Shown: positions 1 to 11,037, numbered from the stretch's first letter. The stretch is DNA of 64,000 nucleotides from Stenotrophomonas maltophilia (GCF_013464915.1 NZ_RAVT01000025.1:30532-94531), one strand, 5' to 3'. The notes: generated by a model from the sequence alone, not told the origin. Numbers and translations: made by a program.

Positions 1-554
1 GAAGAACCCACTGCATCGAGCAGCAGGCGCACCTGCACGCCGGCCCGCGCGCGCTCGACCAGGGCGTCGCGCAGGGCGGTACCGGCATGGTCCGGATTGA
101 AGATGTAGTACTCCAGGTGCACATGATCGCGAGCCTGTGCCACCGCTTCCAACAGTGCGGCGTAGGTAGCGGCCCCGTCCACCAGCCAGGTCACTTCGGT
201 GGCGCTGCTCGGCGCCAGGCCCGTGGTCGCCTGCGCGATCTTGGCCAGCTCGGTGCAGTCGGCATCCGGTGGGCAGACATCGCTGTAGTGCTCCATGCCC
301 GAACGGGCGCGTCCGCGGCGCAGCCGCTGCCGCTTCACCTTCTGCGGGCCCAGCAGGTAGTAGATGAACAACCCCAGGTAGGGCAGCAGCGCCAACGACA
401 GGATCCAGCTCAGCGTGGCGACCGGCTCGCGCTTCTGCAGCATGATCCAGCCGGCCAGCGCGAACAGGTACAGCAGGTAGGCCACCGCCAGGATCGTGCC
501 GAGGTGGGCAATGCCATCGAGCCAGTGACGCAGGGAGTCGAAGAGGGCGAGCAT
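1..554 (-). CDS. cls: cardiolipin synthase, N-terminal part (cut by window edge)
   Basis: The reading frame starts at the ATG at 554 and runs off the left edge, giving about 184 residues. Two hydrophobic segments at the N terminus (around residues 15-60, including GWIMLQKREPVATLSWILS and LGLFIYYLLG) match the PLDc_N membrane anchor of bacterial cardiolipin synthases. They are followed by the start of the first phospholipase D domain (HVHLEYYIFNPDHAGTALRD). These enzymes join two phosphatidylglycerol molecules at the inner membrane. The HKD catalytic motifs would lie outside the window, so activity cannot be judged. It is transcribed away from the exbD genes, with a GGGGTCAGATCCC hairpin just upstream. 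Confidence 0.85.
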   Translation of the reverse strand, partial: MLALFDSLRHWLDGIAHLGTILAVAYLLYLFALAGWIMLQKREPVATLSWILSLALLPYLGLFIYYLLGPQKVKRQRLRRGRARSGMEHYSDVCPPDADCTELAKIAQATTGLAPSSATEVTWLVDGAATYAALLEAVAQARDHVHLEYYIFNPDHAGTALRDALVERARAGVQVRLLLDAVGS

Positions 555-586
555 CCAGCGATCATAGCGGGCGAGTGCCACCTGAT

Positions 587-627
587 GGGGTCAGATCCCT
601 TTTCCTGCGGAAAAGGGATCTGACCCC
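587..627. repeat. GGGGTCAGATCCC hairpin, copy 1
   Basis: A perfect inverted repeat: GGGGTCAGATCCCTTTTCC, a short GC loop, then the exact complement. At least six related hairpins occur in this window (20.5, 21.6, 25.2, 34.3, 37.7 and 51.8 kb), always between genes. This one lies between the exbD2 terminator and the cls start. It could act as a bidirectional terminator, but there is no clear U-tract. Confidence 0.85.
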
Positions 628-641
628 GGGAAGCAAAAAAA

Positions 642-667
642 AGACGCCCCTGTTTCCAGGGGCGTCT
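642..667 (-). terminator. rho-independent terminator of tonB-exbBD operon
   Basis: A 10-bp GC-rich stem (AGACGCCCCT / AGGGGCGTCT) is followed, read on the minus strand, by a run of T residues from the A-tract at about 635-641. It lies 38 nt past the exbD2 stop. Confidence 0.85.
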
Positions 668-704
668 GCAGTCGCGTCATGACTGTTGTGTTGCGGTGTA
701 GCGA

Positions 705-1118
705 TTACTGCTGCACAAAACCGATCTTCTTCATCTGAGCATTCTTCGCGGCGGCCAGAACCTTGGCCATCACGTCGTACTCGGAATCAGGGCTGGCGTC
801 GATGCGCAGTTCCGGCTGGTTGGTCGGGTCCTTCTGGACCTCGTTCTCCATCCGCTGCTGCAGCTCGCTCGCATTGATCGGGCTGTTGTTCCACGAGACC
901 TGGTTGCTGGCGTCGATCTTCAGCTCGATCGGCGGCGGCGGTTCGACCAGCTGCGGCGGTGGGTTGAGCACGCGCTGCGGCAGGTCCACGGCGATCGGGT
1001 ACGTCATGATCGGCGCGGTCACGATGAAGATGATCAGCAGAACCAGCATCACGTCCACGAGGGGCGTGACGTTGATGTCTGCCATGGGGCCCTTGCCACC
1101 ACCACTACTGAATGCCAT
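705..1118 (-). CDS. exbD2: biopolymer transport protein ExbD2
   Basis: 137 residues. One membrane helix near the N terminus (about residues 17-37, [18 protein letters not shown]) carries the conserved Asp of ExbD/TolR proteins, which takes part in proton flow. The rest is a periplasmic domain ending in KIGFVQQ. It lies 3 nt after exbD1 as the last gene of tonB-exbB-exbD1-exbD2, the arrangement known from Xanthomonas campestris. There, from memory of the literature, the second ExbD is dispensable for iron uptake but has a role in plant interaction. The first residues ([26 protein letters not shown]) are nearly identical to ExbD1, showing a tandem duplication. Confidence 0.93.
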   Translation of the reverse strand: MAFSSGGGKGPMADINVTPLVDVMLVLLIIFIVTAPIMTYPIAVDLPQRVLNPPPQLVEPPPPIELKIDASNQVSWNNSPINASELQQRMENEVQKDPTNQPELRIDASPDSEYDVMAKVLAAAKNAQMKKIGFVQQ

Positions 1119-1121
1119 GGC

Positions 1122-1547
1122 TTACTGCCCCTTCTCTTTGGTCGCGACGAAGCCCACGTCCAGCATGCCCTGTTCCTGCGCGATCTTGGTCATCTCGTTG
1201 ATGACACGCATCTTGGTGGTGCGGTCACCACGCAGGTTCAGCGGCGGCTGCGGGGTCTGCTGGGCGGCGGTCGCCAAGCGCGACTCGAGAGTCTGCTTGT
1301 TGATTTCTTCGTCGTTCCAGTAGATCGAGCCATCTTCCTTGACTGCCAGGGTGATGGGCCCCTTTCGGTCGTTGGTGTCGTCCGGCTTCTGGACCAGGTT
1401 GGCCTCCGGCAGATCCACCTTGACCTTGTGGGACATCAGGGGCGCCGTGATGATGAAGATGATCAGCAGCACCAGCATCACGTCCACGAGGGGCGTAACG
1501 TTGATGTCGGCCATGGGGCCGCCGCTGTTACCACTACTGAAAGCCAT
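1122..1547 (-). CDS. exbD1: biopolymer transport protein ExbD1
   Basis: 141 residues with the ExbD/TolR layout: a short cytoplasmic N terminus, one membrane helix with the essential Asp ([21 protein letters not shown]) and a periplasmic domain ending GMLDVGFVATKEKGQ. With ExbB it forms the proton channel that energises TonB for uptake of iron-siderophores and other ligands through outer-membrane receptors. It sits between exbB (57 nt upstream) and exbD2 (3 nt downstream). The two ExbD copies share the N-terminal helix but differ in the periplasmic part, which may give them different partners. Confidence 0.95.
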   Translation of the reverse strand: MAFSSGNSGGPMADINVTPLVDVMLVLLIIFIITAPLMSHKVKVDLPEANLVQKPDDTNDRKGPITLAVKEDGSIYWNDEEINKQTLESRLATAAQQTPQPPLNLRGDRTTKMRVINEMTKIAQEQGMLDVGFVATKEKGQ

Positions 1548-1604
1548 AACGGGCTCCGTCTAGATCGTGTTGACTACGTTCTCGCTGGGTACAGCGCGTC
1601 GCAA

Positions 1605-2366
1605 TTAGCGGACGCGCGAACCGGTGGCGAAGAAGTCGTGCAGGTCGTGCGCGAAGGTATCGAACTTGCTGATGGTCGCGCTGTTGATCTTGCTGAAGAA
1701 GTTGAAGGCGAACACGGCCGGGATCGCGACGAACAGACCGATCGCGGTCATGATCAGCGCTTCACCCACCGGGCCGGCAACGGCGTCGATCGAAGCGGAG
1801 CCGGTGGCACCGATCTTGATCAGCGCGCCGTAGATGCCCCACACGGTACCCAGCAGACCGACGAACGGAGCGGTCGCGCCGACGGTGGCCAGCAGGGTCA
1901 TGCCCGACTGCAGCTTGTTGCTTTCGCGGGTCACGGCCTGACGCAGGGCGCGGTCGACGAACTCCGAACGGCTCAGGTTCTCACCGACGCCGCCGGTGGC
2001 ACCGCCTTCAGCACGCTGGTGGTGGGCAGCTGCCTGGGCAGCGTCCAGGGCGATCTTCGAGAACGGCTCCGAAGCCGGCTGCTCTTCCATCGCACGGATG
2101 GCGTCCTGTGCGTTCGGGGTATCCCAGAACAGGCTGACGACGCGATCAGCGGCGCTCTTCAGGCGGGTGGCACGGAAGATGTTGATGACGGTCCAGTACC
2201 AGGACATGGCCGACATGACGACCAGGGTCAGCAGCACGACCCAGGAAACCGCGAAATCACCCGGCTTGGTGGTCATTTCGTGGATCAGGTGCTCGAAGCC
2301 CATCTGCGACAGGGCGTTGGACGGATTGCCCCCGGCAGCAGCGGCGATGAAAATTTCCTGCAGCAT
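1605..2366 (-). CDS. exbB: TonB-system proton channel protein ExbB
   Basis: 253 residues of the MotA/TolQ/ExbB proton-channel family. One membrane helix lies near residues 40-60 (SWVVLLTLVVMSAMSWYW). A long cytoplasmic loop follows, then two helices around 155-180 and 195-225 with the family signature LLATVGATAPFVGLLGTVWGIY and GLFVAIPAVFAFNFF. It is the core subunit of the inner-membrane TonB-ExbB-ExbD complex. The gene is 94 nt downstream of tonB and leads directly to the two exbD genes. The N terminus is of the plain length, without the extended periplasmic N terminus of some ExbB proteins. Confidence 0.95.
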   Translation of the reverse strand: MLQEIFIAAAAGGNPSNALSQMGFEHLIHEMTTKPGDFAVSWVVLLTLVVMSAMSWYWTVINIFRATRLKSAADRVVSLFWDTPNAQDAIRAMEEQPASEPFSKIALDAAQAAAHHQRAEGGATGGVGENLSRSEFVDRALRQAVTRESNKLQSGMTLLATVGATAPFVGLLGTVWGIYGALIKIGATGSASIDAVAGPVGEALIMTAIGLFVAIPAVFAFNFFSKINSATISKFDTFAHDLHDFFATGSRVR

Positions 2367-2460
2367 GACGCTTACCTTTGTTGTGTGTGGTGATAAAGGG
2401 TGTAGCTAAGCTAAACAATCGAACTGGGAGCGGGGGTGGCCAGGAGGCCACCCGGGCGCA

Positions 2461-3129
2461 TCAGTTCAGCGCAAAGTTGACCGGGACGCGAACGCGACCT
2501 GCCGCCTTCTTACCGCCAGATTCAGCGGCGTTGAAGCGCCACTTGCGAGCCGCTTCCATCGCGGCACGGTCCAGGTCGCGGTTACGGCTGGACTTTTCCA
2601 CCGTGACATTGGTGACGTTGCCGCTGGCATCGACATCAATGATCAGGATCACTTCGCCCTGGATACCAGCGCGGAAGGCTGCCGGCGGGTAGCGCGGCGG
2701 ATTCATGGCCTTCGACGAGATGTCCACGCTGGCCTCGATCGAGGTCGCAGGTGCCGGCGGCGCGGGGGGCGACGGCGGGGTGACGATATCGCTCGGGCGC
2801 GGCTCCGGCACGTCCACCACCGGCGCCTGCGGCGGCGGCGGGACCGGCGACGGCTTCGGCGGCGACAGATTCTTCACCGGCGGCGGCGGAGTATCGGTCG
2901 GCGGCGGCGGCGGCGGCGGCGGGGGCGGCGGCGGCGGCGCATCGACGATGGTCACCATGACGTTGCGCTCCTTCTCAGCCACGGCCTTGGGAGCCACGGC
3001 GGGAATGAGGAGCATCATGAAGGCGGCCAGATGCAGGGCAATTACAAACGCGATGCCGACGATGCGAGGCCAGCTCAGCCCCTTGTCATCGGGTTGTTCG
3101 TACCGGTGAACGACTAGTTGTTCCGTCAT
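2461..3129 (-). CDS. tonB: energy transducer TonB
   Basis: 222 residues from the ATG at 3129; an upstream in-frame TTG at 3144 is less likely. The order is: a cytoplasmic N terminus, one membrane anchor at about 22-46, a very proline-rich periplasmic spacer that begins with 13 consecutive prolines, and a C-terminal TonB domain (PPRYPPAAFRAGIQGEVILI ... AAMEAARKWRFNAA). TonB transmits the proton-motive force to outer-membrane receptors. The long CGG/CCG tract encoding the prolines at 2919-2957 could be prone to slippage. First gene of tonB-exbB-exbD1-exbD2. Confidence 0.95.
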   Translation of the reverse strand: MTEQLVVHRYEQPDDKGLSWPRIVGIAFVIALHLAAFMMLLIPAVAPKAVAEKERNVMVTIVDAPPPPPPPPPPPPPTDTPPPPVKNLSPPKPSPVPPPPQAPVVDVPEPRPSDIVTPPSPPAPPAPATSIEASVDISSKAMNPPRYPPAAFRAGIQGEVILIIDVDASGNVTNVTVEKSSRNRDLDRAAMEAARKWRFNAAESGGKKAAGRVRVPVNFALN

Positions 3130-3272
3130 GCGCCAAGAGCTCAATAGTGGGGCCGGGATGCCGGGGGCGGAATCCCTGATCAGCGGTGCATGACACCGCA
3201 GGAACCTCCAAGCTTATACCAATCCTGAGCGCCTGCGCATCAACTGAGCAGGCATTCAGGCGTTATTCCTAC

Positions 3273-4460
3273 TTACTTCAGGTTGATGATTTTCTTGGCA
3301 TCAGCCTGGTTCTTCACACCCTTCGCCAGCGCCTGCTGGGCGGCCTGCTTGGCCTCCGGGATGCGACCTTCGGCATGCAGGACGCGTGCCAGGTTCAGGT
3401 AGGTCTCACCGTCCTTGGACAGCGGGGCAGCCTTCTGCCACGCATCGATCGCCTGCGGCACCTGGTCGGAGTAGTAGTAGGACTGGGCCAGGGCCAGGTA
3501 AACCTGGTAGTCCGGCTTCAGGATGCCCTTCTGCAACCCTTCGTTGATGACCGCGATGACGTCCTTTTCCTTTTTGTCGGTGTTGGCATAGATGGAGTAC
3601 AGCTGCTTGTACTCGCGCTCTTCGGTGAGCTGGCCGCTGCTGCGCAGCTTGTCCATCACCGCGGCCGCCTTGTCCATCTGGTCGGCCTGCATGTACATGC
3701 TGGCCAGGTTCAGCTGGGCCTTCTTGTCGTTCGGGTTCTTGGCGGCCAGCGCCTCGGCTTCCTTGACCGCTTCACCGGACTGGCCGGCTTCGGACAGGGC
3801 CGCCATCAGCAGCTGGTTCCAGTTGTCCTTCGGTTCGGCCGAACCGGCGATGGCCTGCTTCAGCACCGGGATCGCTTCCTGGTAGCGCTCCAGCTGGTAC
3901 AGCGCCTGGCCCTTGGCGATCAGTTCTTCCGGCTTGGTCGACTTGCTCTCGGCGAAGTACTTGTCGAGGGTTGCCAGGCCTTCGGCGGTCTTGTCTTCCT
4001 GCAGCTCCAGCTGGCCCAGCATCAGCATCGACTGGAAGTGGCCGTTGTTGTCCAGCCCGCTGAACTGCAGCACCTGCTTCAGATAGGCGATCGCCGCCGG
4101 GGTGTCGTCGGTCTGGTAGGCGGCCTGCGAGGCCAGCTGCGCGGCCAGCGACTTGTCGTACTCGTTCGCGGCGCTGTCAGCCAGGATGGCGTCGGCCTGG
4201 GTGCGGGTCTCCGGGAACTTTTCCTTGTTGTAGCTGTCGATCATTTTCTGCAGCTTGCTGCCCATCTTGGCCGAAGCCTTGACCGTCGGCTCCTGGCGGG
4301 TCGCGTTCGGGTACAGCGCCTCGGCCTTGGCCTGCTTGCCGCCGCGGTTGCCGCGCTCGGAGGAGCGCGAGGACTGCGCGAAGGCATCGGTGACCACGGC
4401 GCCGGTCAGGGCGGTCGCGACGAGGACGGAAAGCACAGCTTTGTGGTTACGGAAAATCAT
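3273..4460 (-). CDS. exported tetratricopeptide-repeat protein
   Basis: 395 residues. A signal peptide is visible (MIFRNHKAVLSVLVATALTG... ending near AFAQ, residue 29). Alpha-helical repeat units of the TPR type follow through most of the protein, for example AAIAYLKQVLQF, LEDKTAEGLATLDKYF, RYQEAIPVLKQAI, KAQLNLASMYMQADQMDKAAAVMDKL and TYLNLARVLHAEGRIPEAKQAAQQAL. It probably acts as a periplasmic protein-protein scaffold; the partner is unknown. It lies directly upstream of tonB on the same strand (143 nt gap), a hint but no proof of a link to TonB-dependent transport. Confidence 0.85.
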   Translation of the reverse strand: MIFRNHKAVLSVLVATALTGAVVTDAFAQSSRSSERGNRGGKQAKAEALYPNATRQEPTVKASAKMGSKLQKMIDSYNKEKFPETRTQADAILADSAANEYDKSLAAQLASQAAYQTDDTPAAIAYLKQVLQFSGLDNNGHFQSMLMLGQLELQEDKTAEGLATLDKYFAESKSTKPEELIAKGQALYQLERYQEAIPVLKQAIAGSAEPKDNWNQLLMAALSEAGQSGEAVKEAEALAAKNPNDKKAQLNLASMYMQADQMDKAAAVMDKLRSSGQLTEEREYKQLYSIYANTDKKEKDVIAVINEGLQKGILKPDYQVYLALAQSYYYSDQVPQAIDAWQKAAPLSKDGETYLNLARVLHAEGRIPEAKQAAQQALAKGVKNQADAKKIINLK

Positions 4461-4592
4461 CGTTCACCTCGATCGAACCGCCGGTTAGCGGCAAAGTCGG
4501 ACTGTCAGAAAAATCTGAGCCGCCAAACGTATCAGAAACAGATGGCGTGAGAAATCGTTTTATGTGCTGCAATACAGCATAGAACTGCGCAC

Positions 4593-5399
4593 TCATCCGC
4601 ACTTTGGCCGTAGCCCGGCCGCCTGCGCCTGCTGATAGACCGGCGTCAGGGCCGGGGCATCGCGTCGCAGTTCCTGGATCCGGTTGGCCGGATCAGGGTG
4701 GGTGGACAGCCATTGCGGGCTGCGGCCGCCGCTGGCGGCCATCATGTTCTGCCACAGGTCGACTGCCTGCGCCGGATTGAAACCGGCCTGGGCCATCAGC
4801 CGTTGGCCGATCACGTCAGCCTCGCTTTCCTGGGTGCGTGAGCCGGGCAGCAGGAAGGCGGTCTGCGCGCCCATGCCGCCGAGCTGGTTGACGGTGCTGG
4901 CAGCGCCTTCGCCGTAGGCTGCACCGGCCAGCGCACCGAGCACGGCCAGACCGGTCTGCGCGCCCATCTGGCGGGTGATGCGTTCTTCGTGGTGACGGGC
5001 GATGACATGGCCGATTTCATGGCCGATCACGGCAGCCAGCTGGTCCTGGTTCTTGGCCACGGTGAAGATGCCGGTGTTCACGCCGACCTTGCCCCCGGGC
5101 AGGGCGAATGCGTTGGGTTCCTTGTCGACGAACACCGCCGTCTCCCACCGTACGCCACGGTATTGAGGCGGCAACTGCGCGACCAGGGCATTGACCACGC
5201 ACTGCACATAGCCGTTCTGGCGGCCGTCGGTGCTGATCTTTTCCTTCTGCTTGGTTTCGGCAAAGGCCTGTGCGCCGAGCTGGTCCAGCTGTGCCTGCGA
5301 CACGCCACCCACCATCTGCCGGCGCCCGGTGGGGGAAGTGGTGGTCGCGCAGGCGCTGACCAGGGTGGTGATGACAAGGGCCAGCAGCAGTTGTTTCAT
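4593..5399 (-). CDS. M48-family metalloprotease, lipoprotein
   Basis: 268 residues from the ATG at 5399, which has a good ribosome site (GGGAGC) 4-9 nt upstream; a longer frame extends upstream but has no signal. The lipobox LVSAC puts the modified cysteine at residue 17. The zinc-protease motif HEIGH is at about 127-131, and ESEADVIGQRLMAQAGF supplies the third zinc-ligand region. The family (like E. coli LoiP/YcaL) degrades misfolded outer-membrane or periplasmic proteins. It is anchored in the envelope, probably at the inner face of the outer membrane. All catalytic residues are present. Confidence 0.9.
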   Translation of the reverse strand: MKQLLLALVITTLVSACATTTSPTGRRQMVGGVSQAQLDQLGAQAFAETKQKEKISTDGRQNGYVQCVVNALVAQLPPQYRGVRWETAVFVDKEPNAFALPGGKVGVNTGIFTVAKNQDQLAAVIGHEIGHVIARHHEERITRQMGAQTGLAVLGALAGAAYGEGAASTVNQLGGMGAQTAFLLPGSRTQESEADVIGQRLMAQAGFNPAQAVDLWQNMMAASGGRSPQWLSTHPDPANRIQELRRDAPALTPVYQQAQAAGLRPKCG

Positions 5400-5470
5400 G
5401 GAAGCTCCCCCGTGTTCATATGCGCAGTGTGTAGCGTAGCGGCTTAATCTTTCGTCAAGCGGACGCGGCG

Positions 5471-6316
5471 TTACGTTGACCCCAGGAACACCATCGCGGC
5501 AAGGGCAACCGCATTGTTCAAGGCATGCGCGGTGATCGCCGCCCACAACGTGCCGGTACGCTGGTAGAGCCAGCAGAACGCAGCCCCCATGCCACCATAG
5601 ACCAGCCACAGCTGTGCGATTTCGGCTGGGCCATTGGCACTGGTGCCCGGGATCTCATGGATCAGGGCGAATGCCAGGCTGCTCAGTACCACGCCCAGCC
5701 ACGGGCGCCCGGCCTTCCACAGGCGGCCAAACAGCACGCGGCGGAACAGCAGTTCCTCGTAGGCCGGCGCCAGTACCACCGCGAACAGCACCAGGAACAA
5801 CGGGAAACGCGCGATCGCGCTCTGCATCAGCGCCAGATTGGTGGGGACCGGCTCGATGCCGAACTGCTTGGCCAGGAAGGCGATGCCGTTGCTGCCGAGC
5901 ACGATCAGGGTCGCCACCAGCAGGGTCCAGCCCCAGGTGGATGGGCGGCGCAGCGCCTGGCGCGACGCCCGGCGCTCGGCGGCGTTGGCTGGCCGTCGCC
6001 AGAAGTACAGCAGCAACGCGGCACCACCGGTGGCGAACAGCGCCATGAGAATCTGCGCAAGCGCGCCAGGCTGGCCCAGTGTCGCCGCGACCGGACCGGC
6101 GTCGGGTGTTCCTCCGCTGGCCTGCGCATTGGCATAACCAACCACCACGCCACGGTAAAGGCCCCACAGCAGGCCGCTGATCAGGCTCAGGCCGAACAGG
6201 GTGACAGCGGCGATGCCCAGGTCGATGAAAAACCCCGCCAGCGGTGAAACGACACGCGGCGCGGCCGAGGCCGGCGGAATCGGGGGCGGGGCGGAAACCG
6301 GGGCGGATGCGGACAT
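5471..6316 (-). CDS. CPBP-family intramembrane metalloprotease
   Basis: 281 residues from the ATG at 6316; an in-frame GTG at 6364 is an alternative start. The proline-rich N terminus is cytoplasmic and is followed by about seven or eight hydrophobic helices. The CPBP (Abi/CAAX protease) motifs are present: EELLFRR at about 187-193, and a later histidine in SSLAFALIHE. Bacterial members cleave or process membrane-bound peptides, but the substrate cannot be told from the sequence. It follows gyrB by 67 nt on the same strand and may be cotranscribed with it. Confidence 0.85.
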   Translation of the reverse strand: MSASAPVSAPPPIPPASAAPRVVSPLAGFFIDLGIAAVTLFGLSLISGLLWGLYRGVVVGYANAQASGGTPDAGPVAATLGQPGALAQILMALFATGGAALLLYFWRRPANAAERRASRQALRRPSTWGWTLLVATLIVLGSNGIAFLAKQFGIEPVPTNLALMQSAIARFPLFLVLFAVVLAPAYEELLFRRVLFGRLWKAGRPWLGVVLSSLAFALIHEIPGTSANGPAEIAQLWLVYGGMGAAFCWLYQRTGTLWAAITAHALNNAVALAAMVFLGST

Positions 6317-6383
6317 CAGGTACCTGCGTTCAAGGATCGAAGGCCGGCGCGCCTCCCCGCGCACCGGCCATCACCGGATTGTG

Positions 6384-8926
<2,543 letters not shown>

Positions 8927-8955
8927 GCCGGGGTCGAGCGGCCCTGGTGTGCCCA

Positions 8956-10050
8956 CTATGGCACAGCCACGATCTGTGCATGTTCCACGTGGAACCGGGC
9001 GATGTGGGTCAGTTCTTCCAGCGCCGCCGGCGTTTCGGTGGCGGTGATGAAGATCTGTGCTGGGCCATTGAGCAGGCGCTCAAGTACCCGCGCCTGGTGG
9101 GTGCGATCCAGCTCCGAGGCCAGATCGTCCAGCGCGATCACCGGCCATTCGCCGCGCTGCTCGGCATAGTCTTCGGCCTGCGCGAGCAGGCAGGCCAATG
9201 CCGTCAGCTTGGCCTGGCCCCGGGACAGCGCATCGCGACCAGGAATGCTCTTGAAGTCCACGCTCCAGTCCGCCCGGTGCGGGCCGACCGAGGTGTAGCC
9301 AGCCTGGCGGTCGCGTTTCCGCGCCAGAAGCAGGGCGTCGGCCAGCGGCAGTTCATGCCGCCGCCATCCAGGACTCAGTTCCAGTCCCTGGATGCCGAGT
9401 TGCGGCGCCAGACTGGCGGCCAAGGCCACAGTGCGCTGCTGCAGACGCTCCAGGTAGTGCTGGCGGCGGCTGGTCAGTGGTTCTCCGGCCTCGGCCAGCT
9501 CGTGATCCCAGGTATCGAGCATCCGCGACGGCCCGCCCTGCTTGAGCAGGGCATTGCGCTGCTTCAGCGCCCGGGAGTAGCGGCGCCACAGGGAAAGAAA
9601 ATCCGGTTCCACGTGGAACAAGCCCCAATCGAGGAAGCGGCGGCGGGGTTCGCCACCACCACTGACCAATGCATGGCTCCCAGGCTCGAACGTCACCACG
9701 GCCAGCGCGGCGCAGAGATTGCCCAGCTGCGCGACATCTTCGCCGTCCAGCCGCCCCTTCCAGTCCTGGCCACTGTGGCGCAGCCCGGCCTTTCGCCGGT
9801 GGGGTGGGTGATCGGCACGCTGTTCGTCCCATTCCACGAAGATTTCCAACGCTTCCTGGCCCTGGCGCACCAATCCATCGCGGACCCGGCCACGGAAGCT
9901 GCGTCCATAGGCCATCAGATGCAGGGCTTCCAGCACGCTGGTCTTGCCGGCACCGTTGTCGCCGGTCAGCAGGTTCAATCCCGGCTGCGGCAACAGGTCC
10001 ACCGCACTGAAGCGACGCAGTTGGTGCAGGGCGAGGCGGCGGATAAGCAT
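8956..10050 (-). CDS. recF: DNA replication and repair protein RecF
   Basis: 364 residues. It has the Walker A motif GDNGAGKTS near residue 30, the RecF-specific stretch [21 protein letters not shown], the ABC-type signature [17 protein letters not shown] and Walker [11 protein letters not shown]. RecF loads RecA at gaps with RecO and RecR. The gene lies between dnaN, about 990 nt upstream, and gyrB. Two perfect parS sites (8982-8995 and 9606-9619) lie inside the coding sequence, where they encode FHVEHA and LFHVEP. The gene therefore carries a chromosome-segregation signal as well as protein information. Confidence 0.97.
   Translation of the reverse strand: MLIRRLALHQLRRFSAVDLLPQPGLNLLTGDNGAGKTSVLEALHLMAYGRSFRGRVRDGLVRQGQEALEIFVEWDEQRADHPPHRRKAGLRHSGQDWKGRLDGEDVAQLGNLCAALAVVTFEPGSHALVSGGGEPRRRFLDWGLFHVEPDFLSLWRRYSRALKQRNALLKQGGPSRMLDTWDHELAEAGEPLTSRRQHYLERLQQRTVALAASLAPQLGIQGLELSPGWRRHELPLADALLLARKRDRQAGYTSVGPHRADWSVDFKSIPGRDALSRGQAKLTALACLLAQAEDYAEQRGEWPVIALDDLASELDRTHQARVLERLLNGPAQIFITATETPAALEELTHIARFHVEHAQIVAVP
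8982..8995. other. parS: parS site 1 (perfect)
   Basis: GTTCCACGTGGAAC is a perfect 14-bp palindrome matching the ParB-binding consensus of Pseudomonas and relatives. It lies inside the 3' end of recF. Confidence 0.85.
9606..9619. other. parS: parS site 2 (perfect)
   Basis: A second exact GTTCCACGTGGAAC, in the middle of recF, 624 bp from site 1. Confidence 0.85.
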
Positions 10051-10182
10051 GGGGCGCGAAAGACCATCCGCACGAGGCGGTAGCGGGGCAGGGAATCCAT
10101 CAGCTTACTGCATCGGTCAAGCCGACCGCGCTGCGCCAGCTGCAAAGCGAAGGAGAAGCCTCTGTGCGGCAAGCGATCGCAC

Positions 10183-10196
10183 GTTCCACGTGGGGC
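10183..10196. other. degenerate parS-like site
   Basis: GTTCCACGTGGGGC keeps the left half-site and central CACGTG of parS but differs at two bases in the right arm. It lies upstream of recF. Binding by ParB is uncertain. Confidence 0.4.
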
Positions 10197-10431
10197 CACG
10201 CCATCCGCTTGGCCCTCTACAGGCCTGGACGTGGCCTAAATCCCTTCAATTCTGTCGAGGGCAGCAGGGCTTCTACCCTCAGATTTCAACGATTTCAGGG
10301 CCTTCGCACAGGCGTGAGTGCGAGCTTCGGCGGGGGTGCGGTCGGATGACCCCGCAGATTCCTTCAAATCTGCGATCCAGTGTCCTGGAGGGTTCCACAG
10401 ATTTCAAAAAATTCAGTCCCTTCGTTTCACG

Positions 10432-10523
10432 CTGTCCACAGCGGGCCTGTATGACTTATACACAAGGTATGGGCAATCTGTGGATAAAAAAGCCCTTTTG
10501 CCTGCCGCGGAAAACTATCCACA
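10432..10523. other. DnaA-box cluster in dnaN-recF gap
   Basis: Contains TTATACACA (10456-10464, plus), a perfect TTATCCACA on the minus strand (10479-10487), CTATCCACA (10515-10523, one mismatch) and CTGTCCACA (10432-10440). A+T-rich sequence follows to about 10680. This could be part of the replication origin or a DnaA reservoir. Confidence 0.6.
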
Positions 10524-10963
10524 GGTTCCCCCCCAGCCAGAGGGGCCTCTATACAGGGGGTTTCAGCTGTATAAATTCCTTTTAAATCATGCAGATAACT
10601 GGTTTTTCCACGAAATCTGCCTCTACCATCACCACCATGCTTTAGATTTATACCCAGATTTAGAAGCTAGGCTTGGCCTGATCCGCCCCGAATCAATCCT
10701 GTGGACAGAGGCGTTTGCAGAAGCAGCGGGGATCGCAGCATCAGCAGCCCGCCGCTTCGCCAATCCAGCCAGATCTGGCCAAATGCCCCACGTTGAGAAT
10801 CCAGGTACTGACGCTTCCGATCAAACCTGAGGCGTCAGCGAGCATTGGCTGCAATCGCTGGTCCCAACACTCGCCATCAATCGTGTTGAAGGCGGGGGAA
10901 GAGGGGACCAACGAGCAGGAGGACGTTCCTCCAAATGGATGCTGTTCGACGCCTTGCTGCGAT

Positions 10964-10977
10964 GCTCCACGTGGAAC
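10964..10977. other. parS: parS-like site with one mismatch
   Basis: GCTCCACGTGGAAC differs from the perfect palindrome at one outer base. It lies just past the dnaN terminator stem. Confidence 0.65.
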
Positions 10978-10978
10978 A

Positions 10979-11008
10979 AAAAAAACGCCCGGGAAGATCC
11001 CGGGCGTC
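10979..11008 (-). terminator. rho-independent terminator of dnaN
   Basis: The stem CGCCCGGG / CCCGGGCG around an AAGAT loop is followed on the minus strand by eight or more T residues. It lies about 30 nt past the dnaN stop and is flanked by parS sites on both sides. Confidence 0.85.
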
Positions 11009-11013
11009 GTTCG

Positions 11014-11027
11014 GTTCCACGTGGAAC
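11014..11027. other. parS: parS site 3 (perfect)
   Basis: An exact GTTCCACGTGGAAC, 11 nt beyond the dnaN stop codon (stop at 11038), between the gene and its terminator. Confidence 0.85.
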
Positions 11028-11037
11028 AGCGCTGCTG

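Larger units (their letters stand above)
10051..11037. other. 1-kb non-coding region between dnaN and recF
   Basis: No frame here looks like a gene: the longest (10318-10830, plus) has no homology features and unusual composition. The stretch holds a degenerate parS at 10183, a DnaA-box cluster with A+T-rich flanks at 10432-10680, several copies of AGATTTCAA (10281, 10399; related GATTTCAGG at 10291), the dnaN terminator and two more parS-like sites at its right end. It is markedly more A+T-rich than its neighbours around 10480-10660. It probably contains the recF promoter and origin-related protein-binding sites. Confidence 0.7.

Noticed and set aside
87..623. Plus-strand frame of 178 residues opposite the cls start
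   Set aside because: It is antisense to a clear cardiolipin synthase N terminus with membrane helices and has no recognisable features.
10318..10830. Plus-strand frame of 170 residues in the dnaN-recF gap
   Set aside because: It spans DnaA boxes and A+T-rich sequence, has no family resemblance and no clear ribosome site; the gap is better read as regulatory.
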